64,000 nt of DNA from Amphiura filiformis (GCF_039555335.1 NC_092628.1:64241235-64305234), one strand, 5' to 3'. Positions 13,690 to 25,659 are shown, counted from the stretch's first letter. Made by a program: numbers and translations. Notes: generated by a model not told the origin, from the letters alone.

Positions 13690-13850
13690 GAAATAAAGGG
13701 TGCAGCATTATCCTTTACACGCAAATAATGTGTCCTCGGCAGTTAAAACGTTTAAATAATGGGTTTGGCTGCGCCTCACCCATTATTTACGTTTTTACTG
13801 CCTCGGACACATTATTTGCATGTAAAGGATAATGCATTACCCTTTATTTC
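13690..13850. repeat. Near-perfect hairpin element
   Basis: The arms run from GAAATAAAGGGT to ACCCTTTATTTC and pair over about 70 bp (for example ATTATCCTTTACA, GCAAATAATGTGTCC, AAATAATGGGT). The loop is about 13 nt near 13770. Similar CCCATTATT pieces occur at 13258-13335, so a larger composite foldback is possible. Confidence 0.8.
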
Positions 13851-13903
13851 TTAAATATATCATAACACTGGTGCCATGAGGCCCACAAGTGCCCTGCAAG
13901 GTG

Positions 13904-14056
13904 GATATGAAGAGTTCAGATACAAAACATGTTTTTGCGTATATTTTTGATCAAAAAATGTACATCTTCTATTTATGTTATTTATTTCCGATGATTTGCC
14001 TATATCTAAAATTGAGAGAAATGAATATATCGCTTTTGTATTTGAACTCTTCATAT
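13904..14056. mobile_element. TIR MITE of about 150 bp
   Basis: ATATGAAGAGTTCAGATACA is inverted at the other end as TTTGTATTTGAACTCTTCAT. Non-coding, directly downstream of BUD23. Confidence 0.7.
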
Positions 14057-14278
14057 GTATTTAGTATATATCTGCATTTTGACACATTGGTAGCTTGAAT
14101 TTAAATTTTATATTCATCATGATTCGGTCATTTCCTATAACCAGATAAGTTAACAATGACCTATAAGTCAGGTTGATCTCTGTTGTCCATTGTATGTATC
14201 ATAATTACATACTGTGTTGTAAAATATAACTTTTGATGCCTCTGTTGTTTAGTAACAACAGCATGCAACTAGTTGAGC

Positions 14279-14284
14279 TTTATT
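14279..14284 (-). promoter_or_regulatory. Likely BUD23 poly(A) signal
   Basis: AATAAA on the minus strand, 28 nt past the BUD23 stop codon. If used, the 3' UTR is unusually short. Confidence 0.55.
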
Positions 14285-14312
14285 GTCTGTCCTTACAAAT
14301 GTCTATATGATT

Positions 14313-17300
14313 CTAAAACTTCTTTGATCGTTTCCTTCCTGTAAACTTTGAATCCGGTCGTACATCCCTGATGAGAAAAACAGAAGTCAATATAAATGCA
14401 TTACAAACAAAAGAAAACTAAACAATTGCGACTTGGTTTAACCATACATTTGAATGTTTCAAATTCTTGCTAGGTTTGTTTGTTTGTTTGTTTACTTTGA
14501 AAAATCTGTGTAGCAAGTTTTAACAAAAAACATTGTTTTGGTGAAGTTCTTATGATATTAGCATAATATAGGTTTACATTATAAAAAATTGCTATACAAG
14601 CTAAAATTTGTGTAGCAGGTTGTCCAAAATGGGGAGCATTTTGCTCTGCTACACCAGTAAATTGAACGCTGCCACTCTTGATGCATTTGATGCAAACTTT
14701 CATTGTGCATAATACTTCAGTAGAAGTTGCTTTTTTTTGCATGTTTAAATAGCCCCAGTTGAGGCCAAGTCATATTGCTGTTATCAAAGTTGAATCATGG
14801 CTCATGTCTTGACCAAAACAAACAACACTCACACACACATGTACCTACCTGCCCTGTCTTCTCCTCCTTTCTTTCTTTTCTTGAATCCAATCTCTACTTT
14901 TCTTAGGTGCTTTACCCCTCATGTTCTTATACCGTTGTCTGCTATCACTAAATGATGCTTCTGTTGGTAATCCCTTCTGATTACTTTCAGTGCCAAGTCC
15001 CTGAAAATAATTCAAGACAAAATTAAAACAAAACTCCAAGCTCAATTCAATTACATGTGCACCAATATTATTTCAGATGTATGCACTAAATTATGTGCCA
15101 AATTATGACACATAGAAAAAGTTTTGATTCTTTCTCTAAAAATTAACAAATGGGTATGTCATTTTAAGTTCCTTCTATTCTTCACACTCTCAAGGCCTCA
15201 AATTTCAGAGTGGAGAAAACAACAAAAGTTTCATGTTTGATTGATACCCGGGATTGATGCTATTGAAAGACCTTTTGTAAGTGCTCCATACAGCTAAATT
15301 AAATGACTACTAGTAGCTAGTCATTACTTTCTAAAAGCTGTCACAGTGAGTAAATTATAACTTTCAGCAACAGTTCAAATGATCAACTGGTTACTGCTAC
15401 TAGGTTTTATTTAGGTGGTATAGAATTCAATGATGTGGTACTTTCCTATAATTTGAGTAAAACAAGTTTACAAGTTACTCCTGAGGGGCTTTGGTAGGAG
15501 GTGCCCTATGCATTGCCCACCCATACAAGCTGAGGAGGCACCCAACCTGTAGCATTTAGGGTTAAAACAGTGTAAATGCTTCGGTATGCCTTCACAAGAC
15601 TGGCAGAACAAAAATTTACAAACCTAATTCCTATCAAGAACTTACCTTTGGAAGCTGGGGATTACTAAGGCCAGCAAACAAGCATAGAAACATTCTGTAA
15701 AGATCACAAGAAATGGTTTTCAAATTGTTATCTTGAGAGAAATACAATTGATTTGGGTAAAGCTGTATCGCTTTAAATGGTAAAGCAGAAGCGCAATTAT
15801 GGTGGACCGTTTTTGGACCTTTTCAAAAATGGGTAATGTCAAAGATGTAGACTTTTTGTAGTTGAATTATTTTCATCATTACCTCTCCAAAAATGCATAT
15901 TTTCACACATTTGTATTTGTTACTTTTTAAGATATAGTGAAAATAAAGTTTTACAAATTTCCCCCTAAACGTGATCCTGCATGCACCCATAAGGTAACTC
16001 ATAAATTTGTAGTTCAGTATTTATTCATCAATCACAGCCAAACAATAAATAAAGAAAATACACATAATAACTATTCTAGCAATGCAATAACATCAAAGCT
16101 TTTGATGTCATCCACGCCTGGAGTGGTAGCACCAATCAGATACAACCAAAAAGCTAAAAAGCCTAGGATCCCATAAAAACCTGGCTACGAGTGCAAGCTT
16201 ATATTCAGTGGGGTCTCTTAACAATAAAAATTGGATGTGTATTATCTAAATATTGCATTTACTTACTTTTTGGCTTTGGTACTATTAGGATAGTCTACCA
16301 CTAAACCACCAGTGAAGCCTGCTTTCATTGCCTGGGATGTTATTAGCTCTAACTGAAGGGAATTTTCGGGATAAAACTGGAAAACTGCTCGACCACCTCT
16401 CCTCTAAGATTGTACAGTACAAAGAAAGACATGAAAGATATTAACCACTGATACTTAATTAGGCTTTCATTACAGGAATTCATAACTGGGTTCAGTCAGA
16501 CTGCTATGGTTTTCACAAAGTTTCATTGAAGCTGTAATGTACGATCTTATAATATGAAATATTGGTTAATTTTTTTCAAACGTGATTTTTGGCAAATTTG
16601 TAATGGTTAAACATGTCCCAACTTACACTTCAATGGAATCAGTCAAATTCCTTGTATTTGTCACGTCAACAGAGCAATTATGACATAATATCATATTCAG
16701 ACATTAAGTCCCCCATTCCATGTTAAACAGCCAAAATAGCTAGTGGGGTTTACTGACATTTATTACTAATATCATTTCAGCATTTTGAGTAACGAATAAC
16801 AAAGTTAAAATTTGATGGAAATCGTACATTGTGGATATAAAGTAGCACTAAAAACTGATTTGCGGATTCAAATAGGGGTCATTTTTGTTTTAGGAGTCCA
16901 CCTGAAGATAAAACTAGACCAAACTGTGAAGGTTTCTGAGATATTGTTACTTACCAGAGCACCATATAATGAACTGAAGAATTTGTAAAGTCTTTTAGGC
17001 GGATTATGTGTCTTTTTGTCTGCATTGCATAGCCATTGTAAAGCTGAAATACTGAAAATGAAAACAGACAATCAAGTAAATCTCACTATTCATATCATAC
17101 AAATAACCACATTATTTAACAAGAACAGCAACACACCTAACAGACAGGCAATGAGACCAACTATTATGATGTGTGAAGTTGAAAAAGAAAAGAATCAGTT
17201 AATCTGATCTCAATCCTTCCTTGCATCATCAGATGCAATTGTTTTTCCATGAACTGAAGTCTTTATCATGTAAAATCACTGACACATCTGTGACAATGAT

Positions 17301-20300
17301 TTTGTTTAATTGACAGGCACTTAATTTCTCATGATCTAATCAGAAATCAAGTATTTGTATTCACAAACTTACATGTTAAATTTGCACCCAAATGCAAGTT
17401 ACATATTTTTTTTAAAGAGGAAAACACCTATTTAATTGTATTTTCATATCTTGTGATAAATTCAAACACAGTTTGTTGATTGAATCATTACACTCAGCAT
17501 ATTTGCATTCACACCCCCCGCTGTGATCTTATATACGGAATATACTGTACCTTATAACTCCATCAAAACTTCCTGGTCTGAAGAACACTCCTTGTCCCAT
17601 ATCACTGACAAACAGATCACCCTCTACTTCTCTTTCTGCTGCTATATCTGTAACAAGACATTGAAACTTACATCAAATGATTGCTACTAATTAGTTTTCA
17701 TTGTTAACTGTAAGGACTTCTTCTTTTATGCAACGTTGTATCCCCTTGAAATGATCAAGTTTGGTAGTTTCAGGAGTTTGCTATGTCATGAAGTATAGGT
17801 GTACATATCAGGTCATTTGGTGTGTATGTAATGTTGCATAATTTGAACATGGCTGTCTTTCTCACAATCACTAGAAACTGATGGGTACGATTACCCATCA
17901 TTTGACACAGGATTGGTTACACATCTGTCAGTAGAAAGCACCTCTAGAATTACTATACATTGTAGCTATTCGCCGTAGAAGTGATGTAATAATCGGATTA
18001 ACTACCATAGCAATAGGGTAAAACATTTTTTGAATATATAGCACTTCACTAGTACGTTCGTGTGGTACCTCTGCATTGAACCATATCATGCTGATCACAC
18101 ACACCTGTAAGATAAGTATCTTTGAAAAGAGCGGTATTGTATTCAATCTATGATTGCAGACATACACAGGTGATGAGTGCAACCTGCTTGTTGTAGTGCA
18201 GCGCGATATATTCAATATATGTTATTACCCTATTGCTATGGTAGTTAATCCAATTATTACATCACTTCTATGGCGCATTAACTTAAGATTATAATTATTA
18301 CTATGACTATAAATAACACCTTACCTATCATACTGGTACTGATATCTAAACCAACCCAGTAATGACCTTGTTCAGTGAGAGCCTCTCCACTTAACCCTGA
18401 ACCACATCTGTTGAATGAATGAAAACAGATTACAGTCTCAATATTACAAATTCATGAGATAATTGAACATAATCACTGCGAGCATAACTCCAGATTCATA
18501 TCTCTGAAGTCATGTTTTAAAGTATGTTATTTTTTTCTTTATGTACCCAGTGGCGATGCCAGGAGGCTATGGTTGAGCAAATACCTCTTGGTCTTTCCCC
18601 GGTCAAAATAAGATCAGGAAAATGTCAAAAAATGAACAATTTTAGGCAAAGTTATGAATGTCCCCAGAAACATCTATCATACTAACAAGAGTTATGTGTT
18701 AGAGCAGAGAAGATGAGAATAGTTAGAGTAAACTTACCCCACATCTAAGATAAACGCTGGCGTGTCTTCAGGTAATGCCAATAGTTCTAGCGCCCTCTCT
18801 GACATAGTCATTTGGATCTCTATCATACGAGAGCTAGAGTTTAGAGACAAAATAAATTGTTGTCATTATTCACTGATGATTGTGTATGAAATTAGTACGA
18901 CTTCAGTAAGAAACATCAACTGATGCAAAATACATAAAGTTTATACCAACAACAAAAAAACACCAATACAAGAATAGAACTTGCAAATTTCCCTAGCAGG
19001 GTTGTAACTAAGAAGAGGCATGTAGTGCAATAGTGTATTCGTATATAAACAAGCCAACTGAGATTCTGGAAGCCTTGAAAAGTACCTGGAATTTTTGTCA
19101 CTGTAGCTGTAGTCTGTTAACTCTGTTTGTCAGAGAGTAAGGTAATTATACAATCTTGGTTTTGAGTAAGGGCATAAGCATGGCAAGTCATCTTCAACTT
19201 TGAATAGGCCAAAAAAAATATGGGTGAATTTACGATAAAAAGGTGTTTCTTACACACAAAAAAGTGAATTCATGCTAGATGCTTTTATAATTCCTTTTCA
19301 CACATTAGCATACAGGGGTGTACATGTATCTGATAGTTTGTAGCACTTATAGCAGGACCAGGAATGTCAAGTTCTTTGCACTTACTTTGATGTGTATTTC
19401 CTTGCTTCGTCTTCATTGTAGAACTACATGTACAACAGATGGAGGAAAGAAAGAATATTGGGTTGGTTCAGTTCAATGTACACCTTTTTCTTGTTCTAGC
19501 ATAGCTTATTTATACACAATGTTGATGGTAATGTAATTGTTTTCAATAATCACATGTTTACCCCCTTAAAATTGGAATTTTCATACAAAATTTCACAGAT
19601 TTGTTGAAAATGATAATATATACAAAATATACAACAAACATTAAATTAAATTAAACTATAGAGGTTATCCGTGTTCTACATGTATAAGTTGCATATCCTA
19701 TCAGCAACTGCTATACCTTGTTTAGGACTTTCTAAAGAAGTAAGTACCTGCATGTGCGACCATAACTGTTTCAAAATAACCCGCCAAAGTCATGCAGGTA
19801 ACTCCGAGGTCATGCATTGAATTGGTGTGAATGAGGAATATTACGGGAACCAGCGCATTTTGTTAGAAGTCACACATGAGTGAAGTGGATAACCTCTATA
19901 GTGAAAACAAAAATTATTAAGTCCCAGGCCCCACCCCTCCCCCAATGCGCTCCTATATGGTAAGTCTACGGCCAAATAACATATGTCCAGACTTTCTCAA
20001 AATTTGGTGAGGGAGGCCCTTATTATTTGTTAATTTGTTACAAATTTACTATTCCTTTCTATAAAATTGCAATTGTCAAGTGTTTTAACACATAAAAACG
20101 AGGAGGCCCTAATATTTTTGTTATTTCTCCAAAGCCTTACCTCTAACTTAAAGAAAGTGTTTGCAATGTGTTTATAATTTGATATCCAAGAACTTCTTAA
20201 CATTTAACATCACAACAATTTTAAAACAAAGTAAGGGAGCAAATAAGAAAAATAAGAAAAATATTTAAAAATCTCCAAAAACGATGTATGTTATTTACTT

Positions 20301-21532
20301 TACTTGGTCTGATCAGAAAATATGGCCTACAGTTTTTGTCAGAGAAGAACGGCACTTGTTTACATTTTGAGAGCGTGCAGAGCGTAAACAGGGTTCTGAT
20401 TGGCTGAATCAATAGTCTGACAATCATTGCAACAGACCGATAATCTGATTGGCCAATTGTGCCTCTCCATCATATCGTTGGTCGGTGCAGATCGGCGCCC
20501 TTGAAGTGAACACAAAGCTCTGCGTATGTGGCTCATTAACAGGGCGCTCGCGTCAATTTGAGCAAAGGACTGCCGTTCTTCTTTGAAACCCAGTGTAATA
20601 TTGTTGTGATAGTATTAGTAATTTGATCATAACTTCACTTGATTTTGGTGTCACATTGTTTCTGAAAACTGACAAGTTCTCAATAAACAGCAATTCAAGT
20701 CAAACTTTGATGGATTGACAGAAAGCACTACACAACAAAGTCAAAAATGGTCTTGGCTTTGGTTTTTTTGGGCCTTCTCTCTTCTGTCACATACATGTAC
20801 ATGTAGACTATAAAACTATGTTAGACTAGCATGACTAGTACTACCATAGTAGCTAGTAGTACACTACTACACTAACAGGGCGAGATGGCCGAGTGGTTAA
20901 GGCGTTGCGATTTCTGCTTCATGCATAATTTATGTTTGTGAAATCCTGTGCAGAGTTTTGGAAGTGCTTTAGCATGTGCAGATATAGGTAGAGTATCTGC
21001 ACATACACTTTTAACCGTCGCCTGTGTTTCTGGTTAAAAGTAAGCAAACACTCCAGCTAAAAATACATAAATGTTAGCCAAGCTAAATTGAAGCCAAACT
21101 GGACAATCTAAAAAATTGGTTTGCTGCGTTTTAAAACTGAAGACGCTACGATGACTGACCGTGTTATACTAGCAATCTCTATCTTCTATCCACACATTAA
21201 CTATCGTCATGATCGTGTCGTCGTGGATAGTAGATAGATTTCTCGATCAAGTCAGGTCCCGTTACAGGAAGAGTCAAACACTGCACGTTAAGTGTCAGAG
21301 GCTGAGCTATTCGAAAGGAGAAGGGGGACCATCCCCGGTTCTGATATCTGCAATCAATCCAAGGTTCCAGGATCGTGCATAGGTAAACTGTGCACGTTAA
21401 GCCTGTGGCTGTGCGACAATACTCAAATTGAGCCCGAGGTATGCACATAATATCATGAATATAGGAAGAAGAAGAACTTTAACTTACAATTTCTGGCGGT
21501 GCAGAATGTTCAGGTCGTCTTCCCGATGCCAT
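14313..21532 (-). CDS. BUD23: BUD23, 18S rRNA (guanine-N7) methyltransferase
   Basis: BUD23 with TRMT112 methylates a guanine of 18S rRNA during small-subunit maturation in the nucleus. Coding exons located: 21488-21532 ([15 protein letters not shown], strong Kozak CACCATGG), 18738-18833, 18325-18407, 17551-17647, 16955-17051, 16267-16403, 15646-15694, 14849-15000 and 14313-14367, all with AG acceptors and GT donors. The SAM-binding motif ILDVGCGSGLSG spans the 18738/18407 junction. [36 protein letters not shown] and the basic tail [17 protein letters not shown] and [10 protein letters not shown] match the family. The short exon for FYDETEARKYVRN was not found. With a 38-nt exon there the phases close and the protein would be 282 residues (human 281). 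Introns over 300 nt: 15001-15645, 15695-16266, 16404-16954 and 17052-17550 show nothing I recognise; 17648-18324 holds a MITE; 18834-21487 is listed separately. Confidence 0.95.
17971..18275. mobile_element. Long-TIR MITE in BUD23 intron
   Basis: CGCCGTAGAAGTGATGTAAT opens a roughly 50-bp terminal repeat that also contains GGATTAACTACCATAGCAAT. Its inverse closes the element at 18225-18275 with only a few differences. High arm identity suggests a fairly recent insertion. A fragment (ATAATCGGATTAACTAC) also occurs near 4808. Confidence 0.85.
19659..19898 (-). mobile_element. TA-type MITE, copy 2 (inverted)
   Basis: Same family as 10963-11191, in opposite orientation, with identical 12-bp ends. 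It sits in a BUD23 intron. Differences from copy 1 are scattered, so the two insertions are not a recent duplication. Confidence 0.85.
20878..20925 (+). repeat. tRNA-Ser/Leu-like 5' half
   Basis: GGGCGAGATGGCCGAGTGG followed by TTAAGGCG is the D-arm and A-box region of a class II tRNA. The anticodon arm, variable arm and B box do not follow. This is a fragment, pseudogene or SINE head rather than a functional tRNA. Confidence 0.5.
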
Positions 21533-21903
21533 GGTGGTGTGTATGATACGTGCTGATATTGAACTGGAAGTAAGCTGACTAGAAAGAAAGAGTCTTTGAC
21601 GATGAATACAACGATTAACTGTCAGCGGGCAAACAAATCTAGGACACGTCGTACGGATACAGTGTTGATGTCTAACTATTGGTGACAGAATTGATAGTGT
21701 TGAACGGATGACTTTTGATAGCATGAAATCATTATTGATCTCAAGAATATTCAAATATAAGGACTGGAATGAAATTGAAACATGCTGAAACGTTCCAGTT
21801 CGTTGAATTGAGGAAGCTTAAAAACCACGAAATAAACACACGTGAACCAGTCTCAGATCATGTTTATATTCTAGAAGTTTGGAAAATATGAATATTCATT
21901 CCA

Positions 21904-21911
21904 TGACGTCA
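21904..21911. promoter_or_regulatory. CRE-like site upstream of BUD23
   Basis: Perfect palindromic TGACGTCA, 372 bp upstream of the BUD23 ATG in the divergent BUD23/DNAJC30 interval. CREB/ATF proteins bind this sequence. Use here is inferred only from position. Confidence 0.35.
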
Positions 21912-22004
21912 TAGAATACGCATCATGCGTGTGATTTAGCTTGCATACAAATGTATTTTTATCTGTTCCCTGACTGATGATCTAGTCCAATGCCCTAATA
22001 ATTA

Positions 22005-22799
22005 GGGGCTGTGCAATAATTATGAGCCCAAATGGCTCGCCAAAATCGTTTGCCCCCCCTCTCGGCCCGCCAAAATTGCTTGCCCCCCACCCTGGGCCCC
22101 CACCCCCATCTTGCCCGCCAAAAAATCTTCCCCCCCCCCCTTGTACATGCCAAATTTTTGGGATCCCAATTTGCAAGTCTATATACATGTTGCGAGCGCA
22201 GCGAGCAGGAAAATTTGCATATTTAAGCGTTTCTGTACGGTTTTCCTAAGCCTTTTTAGAGCGTTTTGCCACCCCAAGAATGCGGTGCCAAAAATCGCTT
22301 GCCCCCCCCTTTCGGCTTGCCAAAATTGCTTGCCCCCCAGTTTCGGCTCGCCCCCAATATTTTGCCAGGGGATGGTCCATACAATTACCCCCTCCCCCCA
22401 TGTTGACACCTGGGTTTTGGCCACCTCATATTTGGCCATTTTAGCCCCAAAAGTGCCAATTTTTCGCACTTCGCACGAATTTATCCACCCCCTTTTCACC
22501 ATATTTCACCAGTTTAGCTTCAATATGGCAAATTTTTTCCCGTGCTTCGCGCACATTTGTAACATAAACTCTTTATCTGTCGCCAAAAGGTGATGGATTC
22601 CCTATACTATTAAAAGAAATTTTTCCAACCTCACCCCCCATGTCAAAAAGATATCTACGCCACTGCATGAATATGTGCCAAAAATTGCCCCCCCCCCCTT
22701 CTCGGCTTGCCAAAAATTGCTTGCAATCCCCTTTTGCCAAAAAATTCTTGCCCCGGCCCCCAATTTTGTTTACCTCCACCAGCACCAGGGCTAAGCCCC
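22005..22799 (+). mobile_element. Harbinger-like C-rich element
   Basis: Starts GGGGCTGTGCAATAATTATG and ends AGCCCC, with TTA on both sides (22002-22004, 22800-22802). A 3-bp TNA target site fits PIF/Harbinger. The interior is a series of CGCCAAAATTGCTTGCCCCC-type units and the motif GCGAGCGCAGCGAGCAGG. Inner sequence (about 22360-22670) is related, inverted, to 56041-56440. Proline-rich open frames here are a by-product of C runs. Confidence 0.6.
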
Positions 22800-23105
22800 T
22801 TATTACTATAGTATATTATGATTTATGAAACATGCATGGGGAAATAATAAGAATTCACTTTTTGAAGATACTTATTTCAAATACTCACAAGTCTATCAAA
22901 ATACCGTAGAACAAAGAAATGAATTTTGAAACCGTCATAAAACAAAGTCAAACATAACAATACTCTGTTGAGATGTTTATTTCAATGGATCATAATTTCC
23001 TCATAATACAATATAAGATTTTGAAACCCTTATAAAACAAAGCCAAAAGAAACAAAAGAAACAAAAGAAAACAAAGTCAAATAAATATAAAAAAAGTATA
23101 ATATT

Positions 23106-23455
23106 AGGCCAAGTAAAATAAAAAACATGTTTCACGTCCGGGTTTTCGAAAAAAAGGAGGAAGAGGGGGCTTTTTATTTTCTATTTTTTATCGCAAAATT
23201 AGTGTAAATAAATGATACTTATAGAGCTGTTTTTATAGCGTATAAAATAATGCCTGGAAAAAGGAGGAGGCCCTTTTTTATTTGTTGTTCTGAGAGTTAC
23301 ACCCACTCTAATGATCACAAAACCTTCCGAAAGTGTTTCTTGTATCTTAACAAGGCTATAGAATTAAGCATCCCAACTTCCTAGACATATTTTGAAAAGT
23401 TATAACTGAATTTCAAAAAATAAAAATATATTTGAAGAAACCTCAAAAAAGGAAT
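23106..23455 (+). repeat. Interspersed repeat, copy B
   Basis: Homologous to 3638-3965: GGCCAAGTAAAA, AAAACATG, GGAGGAGGCCC, a GATCACAAAAC block and ACAAGGCTATA-type blocks come in the same order. Non-coding, class unknown. Confidence 0.6.
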
Positions 23456-23647
23456 GTGTTTTTTTAATTTTATTTGGCCTTAATCTAGCTCGTTCACGTA
23501 GCGTTTTCGTTGTCCCACTGGCCTAGATTGCCTGGCGATCGGAGTGTTATCGTCAGAGCACCTCGGACTAGCCTTAATCATGATGAACGCATTGCGCATT
23601 CACTTGAACCACAGTCCACAGATGGTTTGGACGGACACATTCAATAA

Positions 23648-24134
23648 GGGGTGGTGCAGTAATTATGTGTACCCCCGGGTGGGGGGGTGAATTATAGGGG
23701 GCAAAGATTTTTTGGCAGGCCAAAAGGGGGGGGCAAGCATTTTTTGGCAGGTCGAAAGGGGGGTCAAGCGATTTTTGGCAGGTCGAAAGGGGGGGGGAAG
23801 CAATTTTTGGCACAGATATTTTGGGCACCGTTTCTATATTACGCCCTAAAAGGCGAGGAAAGCGTTCTGAACACGTTCAAATATGCAAAATTTCCTGCTC
23901 GCTGCGCTCGCATTATATGTTAAGACAATTTAAGGTTTTAAATTCGGGTTCCCCAAAATCTGGCATGTGTAAAGGGGGGGCAAAGATTTTTCGCACGTCA
24001 AAAGGGGGGGCAAAGGTTTTTGGCACGTCGAAAGGGGGGCAAAGGTTTTTGGCACGGCCAAAGGGGGCAAGCGATTTTTGGCAGACCATTTTGAGAATTC
24101 ACCCCCGGGGAACACATAATTATTGCACCACCCC
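23648..24134 (-). mobile_element. Harbinger-like G-rich element (inverted partner)
   Basis: Starts GGGGTGGTGCAGTAATTATG and ends CATAATTATTGCACCACCCC. It is flanked by TAA on both sides (23645-23647, 24135-24137). The interior repeats GGGGGGCAAGCATTTTTTGG-like units and contains CCTGCTCGCTGCGCTCG. It is the same family as 22005-22799 but reversed, so the two form a loose inverted pair between BUD23 and DNAJC30. Confidence 0.75.
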
Positions 24135-24536
24135 TAAGTTACTATCAATAAAGTATTATGTTAATCTCAATGAAAGTACAGTATGATCAGCTTATTAATA
24201 TTCATATCAGATAAATGGTTGTGGAATACAAGCATCATATTTTGGGGCCTGTTTCTAGTAAATCCTCAAAGAAATATTTTGTATAAAAACATTCAGTTCG
24301 ATAAATTTACTTTTGAACTATGCACTAAATATTCATTGGGTATTGTAAAAACATGAATATTAGTAAACTTGATTGATTTAAAACTAATTGATGGAGTTTA
24401 TTTCAAATTATTAATGCAACTTAGGTTTTTTCTATTTCAAAGGCATGTGTGAATCGGTGTTTATACATTTGCAGTTAAGTAGCCCAATTGGGCGGAATGG
24501 AATGCTGTGATTTCTTCAGTAGAACTTTTGCATGGG

Positions 24537-24544
24537 ACTTCCGG
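24537..24544 (-). promoter_or_regulatory. ETS/GABP-like site upstream of DNAJC30
   Basis: ACTTCCGG (reverse CCGGAAGT), the consensus for ETS factors such as GABP/NRF-2, 168 bp upstream of the DNAJC30 ATG. GABP sites are frequent in promoters of nuclear genes for mitochondrial proteins, which fits this gene. Use is inferred. Confidence 0.45.
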
Positions 24545-24711
24545 TGGGGTTATTGAATTGGGCGACATTGGGTCGGCAATTATGGAAATCTGATACCGGC
24601 TCTATTCTTCCATAATCCCACGAACATGACGAAGGTCAATGGGCGAAGGGCCGACGTCTTCTGATTGAAGATCACAATAATTTCTATGGTCGGTGTAATT
24701 CAGAATGCATA

Positions 24712-25659
24712 ATGTCTTCTCATGCCAATAGATATGTGAACTGTAGTAGAACTTGGTGGGAGTATAGAGCTCTCAAAGGCAACAGTTTTGTCATCAGAAA
24801 TTCGTTGACAAACTCTAATCATGTTGGTAAGCTTACGAAAGTTAGGTGTAATCTTATACCAGACATCAACAGTCATGACAGTGTAAGCTCCCTCAAGCTT
24901 AGCAGCAATAGACCAAGACTCCTTTGTAGGTTCAAGTCAACTGTATCAATGTCCTGTTTGAGCTATCGTGGCTATGCTGTTAACTTTAACTCATCTGATA
25001 ATCAACATTTGCATTTGGAAGGATCAAGACTACATGTAGCTTCGCAGAGTCTGAAAAACTACAGCACAAATAGAAGACCATACTTCAAGAAGAAACGGCA
25101 CAACTTTTATGATGTTTTAGGTATCACACCTAAAGCAACTCAAGCGCAAGTGAAAGCGGCATACTACAAACTGTCTAAAATTTACCACCCAGATAAACAT
25201 CAGAATCCCGACAATCCAGACAAAGCCAATCTAGCTGAAAATCAAGCAAAGTTCAATGAAATAAGTGAAGCTTATAATGTTCTTGGTGATACAAATATGA
25301 GAAGGCGATACGACCGGGGTATACTCAGTCCTCATGATACGCGAGAAAGTGTTAAAAAGCAAGAAGTATCAGTTAGACAAGATAGTAATGTGTACAGGCC
25401 AGTAACAGACCGAAGAATATATGACTTTGATGCTTTTTATGAAAGACATTATGGAGACAGCATAGCAAAAGAAAGAAAAGCCAGAGCAGAGCAAATGGAA
25501 AGAGAAGCGGAGTATGCTAGAAAGATGGCGCAAGAAGAACAGAGCACTTGGTTGACAAAAACAGTTTTTATTGTGGGAACTCTCATATTAACAATAATTT
25601 TATACGAGCATAAGTATGAAGAGAAATGGAAAAAAGTTGTTTCTAAGAAGAAATATTAA
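24712..25659 (+). CDS. DNAJC30: DNAJC30, mitochondrial J-domain protein
   Basis: A 315-residue single-exon gene; human DNAJC30 is also intronless. DNAJC30 is an inner-membrane Hsp40-type co-chaperone linked to complex I subunit turnover and ATP synthase. Residues 1-125 are rich in Arg, Lys, Ser and Asn and poor in acid residues, fitting a mitochondrial presequence and linker. The J domain is at 131-203: NFYDVLGITPKATQAQVKAA, then YHPDK with the catalytic HPD at 159-161, and EISEAYNVLGDTNMRRRYDR. The segment RGILSP after the J domain matches the human RGLLS motif. A charged helix (252-278) precedes one membrane segment at 282-298 (TVFIVGTLILTIIL) and a short lysine-rich tail. The ATG at 24712 is the first of the frame; a tiny upstream frame (ATG at 24684) ends at TAA just before it. 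It lies divergent to BUD23, 3.2 kb away, as in human. Confidence 0.95.
   Translation: MSSHANRYVNCSRTWWEYRALKGNSFVIRNSLTNSNHVGKLTKVRCNLIPDINSHDSVSSLKLSSNRPRLLCRFKSTVSMSCLSYRGYAVNFNSSDNQHLHLEGSRLHVASQSLKNYSTNRRPYFKKKRHNFYDVLGITPKATQAQVKAAYYKLSKIYHPDKHQNPDNPDKANLAENQAKFNEISEAYNVLGDTNMRRRYDRGILSPHDTRESVKKQEVSVRQDSNVYRPVTDRRIYDFDAFYERHYGDSIAKERKARAEQMEREAEYARKMAQEEQSTWLTKTVFIVGTLILTIILYEHKYEEKWKKVVSKKKY

Larger units (their letters stand above)
18834..21487 (-). other. BUD23 intron interval expected to hold a missing 38-nt exon
   Basis: Flanking exon phases require a 38-nt exon (3n+2) encoding about FYDETEARKYVRN. I looked for TTY-TAY-GAY codons after an AG and for TAY-GTN-CGN before a GT on the minus strand and found no convincing match. 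Also present are a TA-type MITE (19659-19898), a GAGGAGGCCC-type repeat piece near 19960-20140, and a tRNA-like fragment (20878). The rest is unremarkable. Confidence 0.5.

Noticed and set aside
20878-20960. Functional tRNA-Ser/Leu gene
   Set aside because: Only the 5' half is canonical; no anticodon stem, variable arm or B box follows at the right distance.
22005-22800. Overlapping proline- or glycine-rich frames of 60-160 codons
   Set aside because: They are translations of CCCCCC/GGGGGG units in a repeat, open in several frames at once, with no start or splice context.
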